Below are positions 23,045 through 33,096 of a stretch of DNA of 64,000 nucleotides, one piece after another. Positions within the stretch are counted from its first letter, which is position 1; every line of letters starts with the position of its first letter. The stretch spans positions 14,277,001-14,341,000 of the forward strand of contig NC_088308.1 in NCBI RefSeq assembly GCF_910592395.1. The letters are read 5' to 3'. The stretch comes from Lineus longissimus. Lineage: Eukaryota; Nemertea; Pilidiophora; Heteronemertea; Lineidae. A program made the position numbers and the translations under genes. The notes under the pieces were generated by a model. That model was not told where the DNA came from and ran no database searches. It saw only the letters and a program-made list of their open reading frames with translations.

Positions 23045-23239
23045 ATGGCTGAGCATGAGGCAAGTGCCGTTACCAAGAGGTTGCTAAGGAGTGAAGATTT
23101 AGATCTGTGCAGGGATTCACCCAGAATGCTTGGGATTTCTAGCTATATGAAGAAAAAAAATGTAAAGAAATTCCCAACCTGCAGAAAAATAATTGACAAG
23201 CATGATAAATGGACAATACTGAAGTTGCACATATCGTGA
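23045..23239 (+). CDS. Satellite-unit 64-residue protein (representative)
   Basis: Small charged protein starting MAEHEA, with CRDSPRMLGISSYMKKKNVKKFP and KWTIL blocks. The MAEHE start is preferred because an upstream in-frame Met is lost in some copies. Other copies lie at about 21909-22103, 24904-25098, 26040-26234, 47072-47224 (frameshifted), 48205-48399, 49297-49491, 49837-50004 (stop), 50575-50769 and 51711-51905. Function unknown. It converges on the 143-residue frame of the same unit. Confidence 0.45.
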   Translation: MAEHEASAVTKRLLRSEDLDLCRDSPRMLGISSYMKKKNVKKFPTCRKIIDKHDKWTILKLHIS

Positions 23240-23357
23240 TAGCAATAATACAAGTAAGAGTAAACTGATAGTGGTATATCAAAGTGATAAGAAGTATTGC
23301 ATAACAACACATTACATGGCAAAGGATTTGCCTTATAGACCTATCTTGTAGTTAGAA

Positions 23358-24080
23358 TGGTGGAGACAGGGATGGAAAACTCAACAATTCGGGAGTCGAT
23401 TTCTAATCTTCTTTTAACACCATAACATGGGGTTTTCTGAAATAGTACAAACATGTGTCACAATCAGAAACGGTACATCACAACCATACTTGTAGTATAC
23501 AAATGTCCTCAAATTTGTCTTTCCTACAACATGGTCTTACACGGAGAACTAAAACCTACATATTACTGTCACACAGATCATTGAAAGCAGTCCTAAATAT
23601 TCTCACAACTTAGTACATGACATAATGATATTGGTACTGTAAAATCGCTGGGAGATGTTGCTCCTATACACAGAGTGCATGCTCAATGCATAGATGTACG
23701 CATCGCACGAGGCGCGCACTCATCGAAACTTCTGGCGAAGCATTCAAGACAACGGACAATCAAACCTTGATTTTGATGTACACCTTTAACTATTCTGAAT
23801 GACAGTGGGCTAGGGGTTTCTATACATATTTTGCTTTTACCTGAATCTTGAAACCTCCCGATTCAAACCATAAAGAGTTACAAAAAACCCACAAAAAAGA
23901 GGGACGAAGTCCGCGAAGACCTTCCCTGACAAATCGAAATGGCTGAAGCGCATGTTACGTCATCGCAACTCACGACGCGGGGTTGTCTCAGCGCGCGCGC
24001 AAGTTAAAGTTAGCGAAAGAACATGTCAAAGGTGACGATAGGCAAATAACTGGGAAAATAGGCGCAATATTCAAAACAAG
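23358..24080. mobile_element. 0.72 kb insertion in the satellite array
   Basis: Interrupts one unit exactly at the 'gttagaat|atctatc' position, with AGAAT on both sides (about 23353-23357 and 24079-24083). No coding frame and no clear TIR. It carries an A-rich stretch (acaaaaaacccacaaaaaag) near 23880. Type undetermined. Confidence 0.5.
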
Positions 24081-26502
24081 AATATCTATCAAGTTCATAT
24101 GAGTTTACGAATGTCCCTAAATGTTTGTAAAGCATGGTCCAGAATTGCGGTCCAGTTCTTGTTTTCTATCCCACCGGCTGGTTGCTGCACGTGCTCAGTT
24201 GCGTTGTTAGGTGGCCGGCTTTGATCTCTCGCCATGTTTGAAGAGCTTGCTTCGGCGGCTGTGTCCTGTTGATTGGTCTGTATTACCATTTCATTTACTT
24301 GATCAGTGTCCCTGTGGTCCCGTTGGATTTGAGTCCAATCCTGATGTCCTGGGTTAATCAGTTGATTAGGTTGAAACGTACCGAATTGACCTGGGGTGCC
24401 TGGCATTGCGAAGCTCGATGGACGGAGGCCTGTTGTTCCAATCACATTTGGAAATCCATTCGGATACTGCTTGCGAAGTTCGGGTGGAAACGGAATTAAC
24501 GTTCCGGTATGTTTCTCATTCAACATTTCGACGCAGATTGGTTTTCACGGCTGTATGGATGACTTCAGGTCGTTTTCAATAAAATCTTGTAGATATTGTC
24601 ATTAATCGTTAATCAGATTCACCGAGAATACATGTGTGCTTGAGCACCAAAAAGCTAAATCGGGAACAAACCACACAACGATTTCCTCGTATTAAATACA
24701 TTTTAATTTTCACACTCTACGTTTCGCACTGAAATGTGCTTCGACAGGGGTAAACAAAAATTGACATGTACAAGATTTATATGTGCAGCAACAGTATTGG
24801 GACGGTGACGCAAAGTAGTTACGTTGGTTTCATTGACGTGCTGTGTTGGCCAGTTTGTTAAAGTAGCACAGCTGTGACGTCATGTGTCCAAATAAATTAC
24901 GTAATGGCTGAGCATGAGGCACGTGCCATTACCAAGAAGTTGCTAAGGAGTGAAGATGTAGATCTGTGCAGGGATTCACCCAGAATGCTTGGGATTTCTA
25001 GCTATATGAAGAAAAAAAATGTAAAGAAATTCCCAACCTGCAGAAAAATAATTGACAAGCATGATAAATGGACAATACTGATGTTGCACATATCGTGATA
25101 GCAATAATACAAGTAAGAGTAAACTGATAGTGGTATATCAAAGTGATAAGACGTATTGCATAACAACACATTACATGGCAAAGGATTTGCCTTATAGACC
25201 TATCTTGTAGTTAGAATATCTATCAAGTTCATATGAGTTTACGAATGTCCCTAAATGTTTGTAAAGCATGGTCCGGAATTGCGGTCCAGTTCTTGTTTTC
25301 TATCTCACCGGCTGGTTGCTGCACGTGCTCAGTTGCGTTGTTAGGCAGCCGGCTTTGATCTCTCGCCATGTTTGAAGAGCTTGCTTCGGCGGCTGTGTCC
25401 TGTTGATTGGTCTGTATTACCATTTCATTGACTTGATCAGTGTCCCTGTGGTCCCGTTGGATTTGAGTCCCATCCTGATGTCCTGGGTTAATCGGTTGAT
25501 TAGGTTGAAACGTACCGGACGGACCTGGGGTGCCTGGCATTGTGAAGCTCGATGGACGGAGGCCTGTTGTTCCAATCACATTTGGAAATCCATTCGGATA
25601 CTGCTTGCGAAGTTCGGGTGGAAACGGAATTAACGTACCGGTAGGTTTCTCATTCGACATTTCGATTCAGATTGGTTTTCACGGCTGTATGGATGACTTC
25701 AGGTCGTCTTCAATAATATCTTGTAGATATTGTCATTAATCGTTAATCGGATTCACCGAGAATACATGTGTGGTTGAGCACCAAAAAAGCTAAATCGGGA
25801 ACAAACCACACAATGATTTCCTCGTATTAAATACGTTTTAATTTTCACACTCTACGTTTCGCACTGAAATGTGCTTCGACAGGGATAAACAAAAATTGAC
25901 ATGTACAAGATTTTATATGTGCAGCAACAGTATTGGGACGGTGACGCAAAGTAGTTACGTTGTTTTCATTGACCTGCTGTGTTGGCCAGTTTGTTGAAGT
26001 AGCACAGCTGTGACGTCATGTGACCAAATAAATTACGTAATGGCTGAGCATGAGGCAAGTGCCGTTACCAAGAGGTTGCTAAGGAGTGAAGATTTAGATC
26101 TGTGCAGGGATTCACCCAGAATGCTCAGGATTTCTAGCTATATGAAGAAAAAAAATGTAAAGAAATTCCCAACCTGCAGAAAAATAATTGACAAGCATGA
26201 TAAATGGACAATACTGATGTTGCACATATCATGATAGCAATAATACAAGTAAGAGTAAACTGATAGTGGTATATCAAAGTGATAAGAAGTATTGCATAAC
26301 AACACATTACATGGCAAAGGATTTGCCTTATAGACCTATCTTGTAGAATATCTATCAAGTTCATATGAGTTTACGAATGTCCCTAAATGTTTGTAAAGCA
26401 TGGTCCGGAATTGCGGTCCAGTTCTTATTTTCTATCTGACCGGCTGGTTACTGCACGTGCTCAGTTGCGTTGTTAGGCGGCCGGCTTTGATCTCTCGCCA
26501 TG

Positions 26503-26513
26503 TTTGAAGAGTT
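26503..26513. repeat. Left target duplication of the virus-like element
   Basis: TTTGAAGAGTT before the left TIR; TTTGAAGAATT (46405-46415) follows the right TIR. Eight bases are identical, 10 of 11 if extended. The undisturbed satellite unit reads TTTGAAGAGCTTGC, so both flanks derive from one site. Confidence 0.75.
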
Positions 26514-26925
26514 GTAGTATACAAAGTGGGGGTTCTGGACCACCCCCATAGATAAAAATGGGGATTCTTGACCACCCCATAGCTGAAAAATGTAGCTTAT
26601 AGCGAAGTGCACCCTTTGCAACCCCCCAGCAGAGGGTGCTCCAGAAACCCACTTCGTATAACATGTTTACTATGTACACATATTTACAAGTCCATCGAGA
26701 GCCTCTAATCCGGCTAAAGTTCATTATTGCACACACTAATAATGTCCGTGGGTTTCCCCACTGGTAAGTCAGGCGATCTCACGATACAACTCTCGGGAAC
26801 GTTCTTAAGTGTCGCAATCTATCAGTATATAAGACTAATGAGGTTTGAGATAGCTGATAACACTGTGGTCGCTGCTCGACTGAGACTCGTTAAAGTCAGG
26901 GCCCGGCCACCCATTCTCGTTTACC
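26514..26925 (+). repeat. Left terminal inverted repeat (412 bp)
   Basis: Begins GTAGTATACAAAG and ends ...CTCGTTTACC. Its reverse complement is at 45993-46404 with the same length and only a few mismatches (for example near 26573 and 26708). It contains a palindromic TATATAAG-like stretch near 26826 that could be promoter-like for the inward RT gene. Confidence 0.95.
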
Positions 26926-27004
26926 TTTGATCGGCAGGACAAAAAGAGCGTATAACACCTGTTTAGGGTCCTTTGAGCTGATCACTCGGCTGGGGTAAAC
27001 CTGC

Positions 27005-29233
27005 GTGACGATGAGCACCGACCTGGACTACTCCAACTTGGTGAAGGAGCTCAAAGTAGCCACGCCCCCTACGTTGAGGGAGCGCAAAAACCGTATGAGG
27101 CGGTGGATCTTCAGAGATGGTACTCCTTCAAAGCGGAGATCTTTCTTCCGGGCGTTGCGAAAAATCGGACAGCTAAATTCAACGTCGTCATTCTACTCGG
27201 AGGCCAAAGCAATTGTGAGTGGGTGTAAAACTGGTGAGACTGTCTTTCCTTCAAAGGAAAATGTGAAGAAGTACTTCACAGAACTTTACAAAGCCAGGGA
27301 TGCAGGGCAGCAGCAGCTCTCCGAGCTTCCTAAGAGACGGATCATCTGCCCTTTCAACGCTGGCCCCATGACGTTTTCCGAAGTTAAACGGGAACTGAGA
27401 TCGTCAAACATGAAGTCAGCCCCCGGTCTTGACCAAGTCAAATACTCGGCCATCTGTGACGATACAGTGATATCAAGGCTCGTAGAATTGTACAATTCGG
27501 TGCTGGGATCAGGCACAACCCCTGGAGCGGACACCGCCTGGTGTACCAGCGTCGTCACGCTGATCCACAAAAAGGGGGACCCGTCTGATCCGAAGAATTT
27601 CAGGCCAATCGCCGTCACCTCCGTCATCTGTCACCGCCAGGCGATTGGAAACATATGCAGCCCGTAACAATCTCATCGACATCAAACGCCAGAAAGGATT
27701 CATGAGAGGAACACATGGCTGCATAGAACACTCCCATCTACTGGACGCTTTATCAGAGAGGCAAAGGACACAAAGACGGACTTGTTTGTGACATTCTTCG
27801 ACCTTGAGAACGCCTTTGGTTCTGTAGAACACACCTTGGTAAGTCAGACTCTCTCAAACATACGGCTCCCCGGCAACGTTCTGAAGTTTGTCGCAAATTT
27901 TTATTCAAGTATTTCGGGGTATTTTTAAAGGGCCCTGGGGAAAAGTTCGTGTCCCTTTCAAAAGGGGTCTATTTCAAGGTGACCCCCTGAGCCCCATTCT
28001 TTTCAACCTGGTGATCGAACCCCTGCTCGAGACGCTGAGTCGGCCAAACACTGTGGCCTGCGCCTATGCTGACGACTCTAACCTGGTCACGTACTCGGGG
28101 AGGTGCATTTCGAAACCACGGGCGAGTTCAGTGAGAAAGCTGACTCAATGAAGCTCAAAATTAGGCCGGACAAATGCATTTCCTTTGGAGTGAGCCAGTG
28201 GGAGCTGGTGTCGTTTAGAAATGTGGTGAACGGTCGGGAAACTGGCAGCTTTCTTGAACTCGATCATGTGTCTTATCTTGGCCAGCTCTTCTGTAAAAAC
28301 GGCGAAACCGAGGTGTCTGATATCATCTTGTCCAAACTCAAGTCCAAACTCTCGCGAATAGAAAGGGTTGACATACGCGGTAAAACCAAGATCAAAATTG
28401 CTCTAGATTTTCTTCTTCCCTCGTGTTATCACGACCTCATGATAAATGACCTGACCCATGATTCACTGATCGCTCTCGACCGATTGTTTACAAACGCTGT
28501 TTTATCATGGGGTGACAGTGCCCAGCTCTTGCCACATCAAATCCCCAGTTACGTCTATCAGTGGCTCCAAACGCTGAAGGTTTACTTCCTAATCACGGCT
28601 GATGACCTTGTTCTCGAGAGTGTCATGTCGAAATATGCAAATAGTCCTTATCTCGACCTTGCCTTTCGAGCACTTGATCAGGACAGGCCAAAACAGTTCA
28701 TTAGGATGTCAATCTTTGGTAAGTTGGGTGATGACGTCACGGAACCCCCAAGGTTTCCAGTCAGCTCAAGACGTTTCACTGTCGACGATGTGTTTCAGGA
28801 AGACACTCAAACCGTGTACACTGACGGGTCTTGCTTAAACAACGGGTCTGCTGTGGCAAGGGCTGGGTACGGTGTTTTCTGGGGGGACAACCACCCGCTA
28901 AATGCTTGTGGCTCAGTCTTTCCACCAACTAACAACAGAGGCGAATTAACAGCAGTCATGATCGCGCTACACCAGGGGATCGATATAGGGCTTACCCGCA
29001 TCACGATAAGCTCGGATAGTCGGTACGTCATCGATGGTATGAAGCAACATCTACCTTTCTGGCGATCTAAATCTTTCCGTAAAGTCAAAAACGCAGACCT
29101 GTGGCGAAAACTCGACAAGCTGTCTCGAAAGATAGATGTCGTGTTCGAGTACTGTCGCGCGCACGTTGGTATCTTCGGAAACGAGCAAGCCGACAAACTT
29201 GCACGCCAGGGATCGCTACTAGTGCCTGAATAG
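27005..29233 (+). pseudogene. Reverse transcriptase-RNase H gene of the virus-like element, frameshifted
   Basis: The N-terminal region has a basic helical segment, then RT signatures KSAPGLDQVKYSAI, VTLIHKKGDPSDPKNFRPIAV, FFDLENAFGSVEH (motif A), RGLFQGDPLSPILFNLV (motif B), CAYADDSNLV (motif C, YADD at about 28064) and SYLGQLF. A type I RNase H follows with VYTDGSC (about 28817), NRGELTAV, ISSDSRYVI and RAHVGIFGNEQADKLA, carrying the acidic catalytic set. Frame changes lie near 27640, 27752, 27905 and 28100. There is no APE or restriction-like endonuclease and no poly-A or microsatellite tail. It starts 80 bases inside the TIR and ends 90 bases from the next viral gene, so it looks integral. 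A 5'-truncated LINE is the alternative. Confidence 0.82.
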
Positions 29234-29323
29234 GAGGGTATTCACCCCTTGGAACACCTACCTAATAACCCTCTCGAGTTACGATCGCCTCCGCCCACCC
29301 CCAATGTCCTCGCACCAAAATGC

Positions 29324-29977
29324 TTAGGACCTTTCGTTTAGAGCCTGTCTCGCCTCCATCAACCCTTGTTTTCGACCCTCTTCCAGTAGCCCCTTTTTTA
29401 GGCCATCAATGTCCGAACCTACTTCTGTCCTGACCTCAGTCTGAATGGCTCTCTTTTTGGCCTGATAATCCGACATCTCCCTTTGTATGGCCTCGAATTC
29501 CGTGTCAGAAATGTTGTTATCTGTTAAAGCTCTACTGACCAGAGCGTTGATTGTTGACATTTTGGCCTCTGCCAACATTAACAACCTGTTGTGCTTCTCC
29601 ACCTTCTTGTAGAGAATCCTCTGAGCAGTCGATCCCACTAGACCAACCACTCCAGAAGCCAAGGAAATGATCCCCAGGGGCAAAGCCACCAGTACTCCCG
29701 CCCCCGATACAAGGGTTCCCACTGCCCCCGCACTTGTCACCGATCCCACCACACAAATTCCTGTGTTTACAACGTGAGAGGTGGTATGTGCAGCTTTAAA
29801 TCTGCGTCGAGTCTTATCTCGTCTCTGGACTTCGTCACTTAGTCGGTCCCGCATGTTTGTTATCTGAGTTAATCTGAAGTTCATGCCATTGCGTTCCGGG
29901 TCAAGCCCCAATCTTGGATATAACTTGACCCCGTCAGGTGGTGCAGTCGGTGTGGTCATGATTGTATTCTTTTCCAC
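29324..29977 (-). CDS. Membrane protein with glycine-rich hydrophobic core and coiled-coil tail
   Basis: 217 residues: charged N-terminus (about 30-65: LTQITNMRDRLSDEVQRRDK), a long Gly/Ala/Val-rich hydrophobic segment (about 72-118: VVNTGICVVGSVTSAGAVG and onward), then a helical charged tail. Resembles uncharacterised metazoan proteins with one hydrophobic hairpin between coiled coils. It could be a membrane-active or internal virion protein, but this is inference. It converges with the RT gene, 90 bp between stop codons. Confidence 0.75.
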   Translation of the reverse strand: MEKNTIMTTPTAPPDGVKLYPRLGLDPERNGMNFRLTQITNMRDRLSDEVQRRDKTRRRFKAAHTTSHVVNTGICVVGSVTSAGAVGTLVSGAGVLVALPLGIISLASGVVGLVGSTAQRILYKKVEKHNRLLMLAEAKMSTINALVSRALTDNNISDTEFEAIQREMSDYQAKKRAIQTEVRTEVGSDIDGLKKGLLEEGRKQGLMEARQALNERS

Positions 29978-29985
29978 AGAAAATC

Positions 29986-30615
29986 TTACACTCTCAATTC
30001 TATCAACAGCGAGACCACCGTACTTACAGCGTCGCTTGCGTCCCGACCATCAACTACCGACACCAGGTTGATGACGTCACCCTGATCCAAGTACAGAGGC
30101 TTGGTGAATCTCTTAACTGCCGATCTGTTAGCTGCTGGCTTTGTCACTGAAAACTCGTCGCCTCTGTCAACGGCGTTGACGGCTAGTCTTACTTTTGAAT
30201 CGGCATTAAACGACCCCCCACTCAAGCCCATGTTGTGTACGGCCCCCGGAGCCAGCATGATGTAACCACTCCTCCTATTGTATTTCACAGCTGCACCGAA
30301 TCCCCACTCGAACTTCTTGTCGCTGAGAGGGCCCTTGGTCTCCGCCCACATGGTGATGTAATGACGGACTACCCTCGAGATGCTACTATCAACGTAATTC
30401 TTACTGGCTGCGTCATTGTCGCTCTTGGGTTCACCGAGATTGACGATCTTTTTGCCCGCCAATGAAATGTCTCTGACTGGTATGGATGTACCGTCAGTCA
30501 GCATGGTCTTACTGTCTATGATCCTCGCAATGCTACTGGCCACCTTATCGACGTAAGCATATATCTCTTTCTCTGATCTGCTTCCTCCAGGATCGTCAGG
30601 CCCGTAGACGCTCAT
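29986..30615 (-). CDS. Fibre-like attachment protein (putative)
   Basis: 209 residues. Residues about 50-80 carry DISLAGKKIVNLGEPKSDNDAASKNYVD, a pattern seen in trimeric phage and virus fibre shafts (LxxKxIxNLGxPxxxxDAxxKxYVD). The rest is beta-rich with aromatic and Gly residues, consistent with a head domain. It overlaps the penton-like gene by 20 bases and is co-oriented, fitting a penton-fibre pair. Attachment function is inferred from motif and position only. The frame is intact. Confidence 0.6.
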   Translation of the reverse strand: MSVYGPDDPGGSRSEKEIYAYVDKVASSIARIIDSKTMLTDGTSIPVRDISLAGKKIVNLGEPKSDNDAASKNYVDSSISRVVRHYITMWAETKGPLSDKKFEWGFGAAVKYNRRSGYIMLAPGAVHNMGLSGGSFNADSKVRLAVNAVDRGDEFSVTKPAANRSAVKRFTKPLYLDQGDVINLVSVVDGRDASDAVSTVVSLLIELRV

Positions 30616-31291
30616 CTCTTAACTCCAGAGTGTATGTTATATATCTACCGTGAAAATTCACCACGCCACCATTCTCGTCTCTGATTTCCAGCGATAATTT
30701 ATGCACAGTCCTGCCCGACAGACGTTTGAAAGAGGGACTCAGAAACTCGTGCCGTACCATCAGCCCCAGTGAGGTGGTGGTCACAGGTAAGACCTCAAGT
30801 ATATCGCTCTGTCTCCCGTTGTGTAGATTTTTCTCTGTGTTGATTTGCTTGCAGTGAACGAATAGCTGCTTTGGCGACAGGAACTTCATGCTACCTTCCC
30901 CTGTTATCGTGTCTCCAGGTGCCAGGACAATGTCGGGCGACAGCCCGAGTAATCCGTGAATGTCGCTGTATCCTCTCAGACTGGTCCCCCTAGCCACTGT
31001 CACCGTGGCACCTCCGATACTCGGTACCGGCTCTATGGTTAACCCCATGCCTACGATATTCTGCAGCATCTTTTTGTATGTTGTCAGGCTATACAGCCCG
31101 TCCGGGACTGTTGTATTAAATCTCCCCTCCGCGTTCGTGTAATACACAGTGTTGTTCCTCTTCTCCTCCGACACATTATACCATCCCACCACGTAACATA
31201 GCTCATTCAGCGCCACCGACTTGGAGCCCTCGAGGGGAACTTGAAATTTGACCTCCCCGGTCGGCGAATCGACGTACATATGCGTGCACAT
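30596..31291 (-). CDS. Penton-like minor capsid protein
   Basis: 231 residues, beta-rich, no membrane segment. Shares VPDGLYSLTTYKK, SDILEVLPV and a C-terminal LSLEIRDENGG block with the left relic's 18976-19740 gene. Single-jelly-roll penton proteins usually accompany double-jelly-roll MCPs, and the size and neighbouring fibre-like gene fit, but no diagnostic motif is visible. The start is preceded by TAATATATAGCTAGG. It is 12 bp from the stop of the upstream gene. Confidence 0.6.
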   Translation of the reverse strand: MCTHMYVDSPTGEVKFQVPLEGSKSVALNELCYVVGWYNVSEEKRNNTVYYTNAEGRFNTTVPDGLYSLTTYKKMLQNIVGMGLTIEPVPSIGGATVTVARGTSLRGYSDIHGLLGLSPDIVLAPGDTITGEGSMKFLSPKQLFVHCKQINTEKNLHNGRQSDILEVLPVTTTSLGLMVRHEFLSPSFKRLSGRTVHKLSLEIRDENGGVVNFHGRYITYTLELRDERLRA

Positions 31292-31310
31292 CCTAGCTAT
31301 ATATTAGGCC
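31292..31310 (-). promoter_or_regulatory. TATATAG-type motif before the penton-like gene
   Basis: Minus-strand TAATATATAGCTAGG directly precedes the ATG. A similar ATATAG/GTATAG/TAATAG motif sits 1-15 bases upstream of several virion genes of this element. Confidence 0.45.
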
Positions 31311-32503
31311 TGCTTTTTTGTCCGCTTCATTACGATCTCAAATCCCACCACCACTAGCGCCACCAGTCCCAGCACGAGGTGTTCGGCAAGGAATCCCACG
31401 GCCTTTCCTGCAACCCTGAATATGAACCCTACCACCGTCCCTATTAATCCCGGTAAACCTGCAGCACCCTCCTTTGCCAAGTCTAGAAGGAATCGCCCGA
31501 ACTTCTTCAATGAGTCCCTGATCCTATCCTTAATGCCTGGTGGTTTAGGTTTCGGACCCGATGTCGGGGCTGGCCCGGGATTAACCTGCCTTCCCAAGGC
31601 ATTGGACACGGCCAGTGCAATGGCGGCAATTGTCATGCCTACTGCAGTTGCCAAACTAGTGATGGTGACCCCCTCTTTTCGGAACAACTCCCACAATCTC
31701 TCGCCCAGACTCCTCCTCTTGTCACCCAAAAACCCCTTGATGCGATCAAATTGAGACCTTTCGTCCCTCTGCAGTGTGTCCCTAGTCGCCCTGTAAAGGG
31801 TCTCCTGTGTCTGAAATCTCGTCACCTCTCCCTCCCAGTACTTTATCTCCGTCTCCTCTCCTCCGTCCCTGGCCTCTTCTAATTCCCCCTCGGCTTTTTG
31901 CCTCTCCTTAGTAGCCCAATCGAGGTTCAAGGTCGCCGACTTAACCTTGCTACTGGTTGCCGCCAGAGAGGTGGCAACTCCTCTCAATTCTCTCCTGTCG
32001 CCCGGGGTGAGGGGGACATCCGGGTTGTTTATCACGGACTCCATCTCCTCCTGAAGTTGCATGTCGTCCATGTTGCCCGCGAAGATGTCCATCTCTATCT
32101 GCTCAATTTCCTGCCTCAACACAAACCTTGGCTCCAATGGAAGCCACCTCTCCTCCGCATTCAAGGCCTGAAAGAAATCACGGCCTCCCTTTGCCTTTTC
32201 TATGGTGGACCGTGCCAGAATCCTCCCACTCCTGCCTGTCAATTTAACCTCGGTCTCCCTGCCCGCCAGCTCCGTCTTGTAGTACCACGCCCCGTCCTTG
32301 TAATCGAGTTGTGAGGCGAGAAAATCGGAGGGCGTGCCCCCTGGGAACGTGTCGTGTAGCTCTCTTATGAAAGGTTCCCGCATTTCACTCTGGATGTCCG
32401 TCCCATCGCTATCCATCGGCAGCAACGGTATTTGTTCGTCATCGTCGTTATTTTCGCCTTGGGCCCAGTCATGCCCCGAGTAATGCCAATCAAAGTCCGC
32501 CAT
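31304..32503 (-). CDS. Large coiled-coil and membrane protein (possible internal virion protein)
   Basis: 399 residues. An acidic N-terminus (DDDEQIPLLP) is followed by a conserved-looking block (SDFLASQLDYKDGAWYYKTE) and a long helical/coiled-coil region (about 170-270, DWATKERQKAEGELEEARDG). A first membrane helix (about 280-298, ITSLATAVGMTIAAIALAV) precedes a Pro-rich linker (PGPAPTSGPKPKPPG), an amphipathic Ala/Gly-rich helix and a second membrane region, then a basic tail. Its C-terminus is conserved in the left relic (2311-4231). Function is unknown. The frame is intact. Confidence 0.72.
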   Translation of the reverse strand: MADFDWHYSGHDWAQGENNDDDEQIPLLPMDSDGTDIQSEMREPFIRELHDTFPGGTPSDFLASQLDYKDGAWYYKTELAGRETEVKLTGRSGRILARSTIEKAKGGRDFFQALNAEERWLPLEPRFVLRQEIEQIEMDIFAGNMDDMQLQEEMESVINNPDVPLTPGDRRELRGVATSLAATSSKVKSATLNLDWATKERQKAEGELEEARDGGEETEIKYWEGEVTRFQTQETLYRATRDTLQRDERSQFDRIKGFLGDKRRSLGERLWELFRKEGVTITSLATAVGMTIAAIALAVSNALGRQVNPGPAPTSGPKPKPPGIKDRIRDSLKKFGRFLLDLAKEGAAGLPGLIGTVVGFIFRVAGKAVGFLAEHLVLGLVALVVVGFEIVMKRTKKQA

Positions 32504-33032
32504 CGCCGCCTATATTATAGTCGTGATTTTCTTCCAAGTATTCGCGATACATGCGCCACAATCTCGCATTATTGTTACGTACACGCTGCGTCTTGGGCTC
32601 CTTTATCGCCAACTTGTCTTTTGACTGTTGTCTGTTGTGTAGTTCCAGGATCCTGTTGACGAAGTAGCCGTAGGAGAGGAAATTCTGTCGCTGTCCCCCC
32701 ACGTTAAATTTGCTGTCAAACAACCTGAATAGGTCCCCGAAGCAAAACTTTATCGTGTCAGGTAGGGTCCAGTCATCGGGTGAGAAGAACGTCTCCCTTC
32801 TGATGTCTTTCAGGAATGCTTCCAGCCTCTGTTGACGTTTATACTTAACCCTCTCGGGATCGTCAACTTCCGCTGGTTCCTCTATCACCGGTAGCTCTTC
32901 AGCAGTCTCCATTTCAAATCGTACTATCCCAAGGAGTTTCTGGGAAAGCTCCTCCCCGAGAACATCGATTGTCTGCTCCCGTTCGTACGGTGTCATAGGG
33001 CTGATCAGTCTTAGCATGTCGTTCTCGTCCAT
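32490..33032 (-). CDS. Hypothetical viral protein, 180 residues
   Basis: Soluble, charged protein with an acidic stretch (ELPVIEEPAEVDDPERV, about residues 48-64) and an aromatic C-terminal half (FFSPDDWTLPDTIKFCFGDLF, LWRMYREYLEEN) that is likely helical. No recognised domain. It overlaps the next gene by 14 bases and is preceded by GTATACCTGCGAGAAAATG, similar to the region before the MCP start. Function not assigned. Confidence 0.65.
   Translation of the reverse strand: MDENDMLRLISPMTPYEREQTIDVLGEELSQKLLGIVRFEMETAEELPVIEEPAEVDDPERVKYKRQQRLEAFLKDIRRETFFSPDDWTLPDTIKFCFGDLFRLFDSKFNVGGQRQNFLSYGYFVNRILELHNRQQSKDKLAIKEPKTQRVRNNNARLWRMYREYLEENHDYNIGGDGGL
32504..32520 (-). promoter_or_regulatory. 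AATATAG motif before the 399-residue gene
   Basis: Minus-strand CTATAATATAGGCGGCG directly upstream of ATG, inside the end of the preceding gene. Confidence 0.4.
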
Positions 33033-33096
33033 TTTCTCGCAGGTATACCTTCAGGAACCACGTCTCTAATTCGACGGAAAAAGGGTGTCCCGGCTG

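Larger units (their letters stand above)
21028..26513. repeat. 1.13 kb tandem satellite array, left half
   Basis: Unit starts marked by 'aatatctatcaagttc' lie at 21085, 22220, 23355 (interrupted), 24081, 25215 and 26347, giving periods of 1132-1135 bp. Each unit has a plus-strand 64-74 residue frame and a convergent minus-strand 143-residue frame, separated upstream by a roughly 350 bp divergent spacer with TGACGTCA (CRE-like), an AT-rich tract and a small hairpin (gcactgaaatgtgc). Copies differ by few substitutions and keep both frames open. The last unit is cut at 26513 by the virus-like element. Confidence 0.9.

Noticed and set aside
25403-25633. 76-residue and 69-residue plus-strand frames repeated in every satellite unit
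   Set aside because: Antisense shadows of the 143-residue minus-strand frame.
26473-26736. 87-residue frame at the left element end and its near twin at 46182-46409
   Set aside because: Both lie in the TIR and match only because the TIRs are inverted copies.
27005-29233. RT as an ordinary 5'-truncated LINE insertion
   Set aside because: Not fully excluded, but there is no 3' tail or target duplication and the spacing to TIR and viral gene is tight; kept as the alternative explanation.
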